A stretch of DNA of 62,395 nt from positions 1 to 62,395 of the forward strand of contig NZ_JGYG01000016.1 of the NCBI RefSeq assembly GCF_000740795.1, written 5' to 3'. Below, one piece after another: positions 60,878-62,395 of the stretch. Position 1 is the stretch's first letter; every line of letters begins with the position of its first letter. Under the pieces are notes generated by a model that was not told the origin of the DNA, searched no databases, and saw only the letters and a list, made by a program, of their open reading frames with translations. A program made the position numbers and the translations under genes. This DNA is from Haematobacter massiliensis. GTDB taxonomy: Bacteria; Pseudomonadota; Alphaproteobacteria; Rhodobacterales; Rhodobacteraceae.

Positions 60878-62395
60878 TGCGGCGGCTCCGCGACTTCGCT
60901 TGGGACGTCAGCATCAGCAGGCTTCTCTTCCGGCAGGTCATCCCCCACGGAAACGTGCAGCGCAAGCCAGTTCAGCCCGTTCTGGATATAGGTAGGAACG
61001 ACCCATCCTCCGTCAGTACTTGCCAGAAGGCCGAGGGCGAAATTGGTTTTCTTGAACCACTCTCCTTTGATCCGTTTGTGGATCTTCGCAGCCAACACTT
61101 CTAGCGTCATGTCGGCTGACTTGGCCCAGCGGAGGCCAACGTCCCGGTTTTCCTTTTTCTGGCACCAAGCGAGGTTCTCGTAGGCGAACGCCTCTTCGAG
61201 CGTGCGACTTTTAAGCTCAAGGGTGGTTTCGCCCCACGTCACCATCACCGGCATCTGGTACGTCGCCATCACGTGGGCGCCCCCGTCCGCAGATGGTGCT
61301 TGAAGCCGATCAGCTTCTACAGCGGTGAGCAACTCGTCGATGAGGGTCTTGCCCGGAAGCCACTGGCGCAGGGTCTGGTTCGCAGTCACTGCCCCGGGCG
61401 TGCCAGCAGGGCATTTCGTACCTGGTTTGGGAGCGACTTTGCTGTCCGCACCGGCGTCCTCTTCACTGTCATCAATGTCCCCGTCGTCCTCAACTTCTTC
61501 ATCATCCTCTGCCCCTTCGGCGAAGGCTTCTGTATCACCCTCCTCTGGTAGAGGTTCCGGCGTAGGTGGCGTTGGATGGACGCTGTCGAGATCGGTGATG
61601 ATAAGTGTCGGAATTCCCAGGAACTCGACGAGCTTCCGGAAGCGGAACGCGAAAGCGCCACCGACCTCAAGGATGCTCAAATAAGCTGCTCCGAGCTTCT
61701 TGGCACCCGTGGCAATCATCAGCGGGAGCACTAAGCGCTCGACATTTCCTTCGACGAGGATTGCCCCATCCGCAAAGAACAAGTCGCAGTGGGTGAGCTT
61801 CATGTATCGTTCGAGAAAGTCCCGATCCGGTTCATTCTGCTCGTAGAAGATCGAGAGATTGAACACGTCGGTGCTTTGCTTGGCTCCCGTTTCAACAGAC
61901 CGCCGGAAGTACCGGATCGGCTTGAAGCCACGCTCGTAAAGTATGTGTGGAGAATGGGTTGTGATGACGAACTGTGAGGCAAAACCGTCTTCGCCTCTCG
62001 GGGGAATAAGATCTGTCAGCTTACGAACAAAGGCCTGCTGGAGCTGAGCGTGCATGTGAGCTTCTGGTTCTTCAACAAAGATCAGATGGATCGGCTGCCT
62101 CTTGTCTTCCTCGCCTTCTTCTGTTGTCGCCCACGCTGAATGGAGATCAAGCAATTCCACGCCCATGTAGATAAGGTTCTTGAAACCAAGCCCATTGTAG
62201 CTATCGGGCAGGACGAGTGCCTCGACTTCTGCGGTCGCTTCCTCAAGTAAATAGTGAACCTTTGCCTGCTGATCTCCCATCAGCCTTTCGAGTTTGAGAG
62301 CAGCACGGATTTCTAGGGTAGGGTTGGCAAGACCCGGATATCCGAGCTTACGCAACGACCTAACGTAAGCCCACGGCGGGGACCGCGGTCAGGCA
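60874..62395 (-). CDS. OLD-family ATPase/TOPRIM nuclease (GajA-like), 5' end outside window
   Basis: At least 507 residues; the reading frame is open to the right edge (PPWAYVRSLRKLGYPGLANP before the first TTG), so the Walker A part is outside. Seen: ABC-like signature/D-loop IHLIFVEEPEAHMHAQLQQ, H-loop FVITTHSPHIL, and a TOPRIM domain with AILVEGNVERLVLPLMI (Glu) and TLIITDLDSVHP (DxD). Right after the DxD lies an acidic insertion of about 40 residues (EEGDTEAFAEGAEDDEEVED and more), not usual in the family. Pairs with the helicase gene as in Gabija. Confidence 0.85.

Overview
The window is high-GC alphaproteobacterial DNA, most likely a Rhodobacterales (Paracoccus/Rhodobacter-like) plasmid. 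The repABC operon places it on an extrachromosomal replicon. The BioR-box/bioR/bioYB set, the GAAC-N7-GAAC LexA box and the DUF1403/ScpB/DUF1612 plasmid module fit that group. No ribosomal, tRNA or core chromosomal operons are seen. The species cannot be fixed from sequence alone.

Layout, left part (about 1-18 kb). A broken IS256-family transposase sits at the edge, followed by a BioR-controlled bioY-bioB biotin uptake/synthesis unit with its regulator. Next is an SOS cassette (LexA box, SRAP protein, imuA) whose imuB and dnaE2 are decayed. Then comes the repABC replication/partition operon with its antisense ctRNA and parS, a dead chromosomal-type parB, and a tyrosine recombinase next to a dif-like inverted repeat. 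DUF1403 and scpB follow, then a tniQ-tniB-tniA transposition module and a DUF1612 gene.

Layout, middle part (about 18.5-56 kb). This is a large metal-homeostasis island. It starts with a cobalamin-riboswitch cbtB-cbtA unit. The copper genes are copA-cueR, and divergently copZ-DUF305-copB. Mixed in are three L,D-transpeptidases, a PBP2, an M23 peptidase, apolipoprotein N-acyltransferase (Lnt), lipoprotein signal peptidase (LspA), three DsbA-like oxidases with one DsbB, and a TlpA-like thioredoxin. There are also several cytochromes c, two Sco proteins, a PCu(A)C chaperone, two DUF411 proteins, two multicopper oxidases, a ZIP permease with MntR, and a CadR/PbrR-type MerR regulator with a Zn/Cd/Pb P-type ATPase operon. 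Four divergent or operon-leading promoters have the 19-bp spacer typical of MerR activators, and they fall into two dyad classes. Three small exported Cys-pair proteins with a C-terminal PPP motif look like CutF-type copper-sensing leader proteins. One lies before a multicopper oxidase, one before an L,D-transpeptidase, and one before a cytochrome/PBP2 operon. In the transpeptidase case a perfect 9-bp stem joins the last leader codons to the downstream Shine-Dalgarno.

Layout, right part (about 56-62 kb). An ISL3-family element lies inside a second, outer pair of inverted repeats. It is followed by a rhomboid protease and a Gabija-like pair: an OLD/TOPRIM ATPase-nuclease running off the right edge and a UvrD-like helicase.

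How it works together (inference): the island pumps Cu(I) and Zn/Cd/Pb out of the cytoplasm, oxidises or chelates copper in the periplasm with Met/His-rich proteins, and brings spare or dedicated copies of the envelope enzymes most exposed to copper (cell-wall crosslinking, lipoprotein maturation, disulfide formation). Part of it appears to be under metal-responsive transcription plus leader-peptide translation control.
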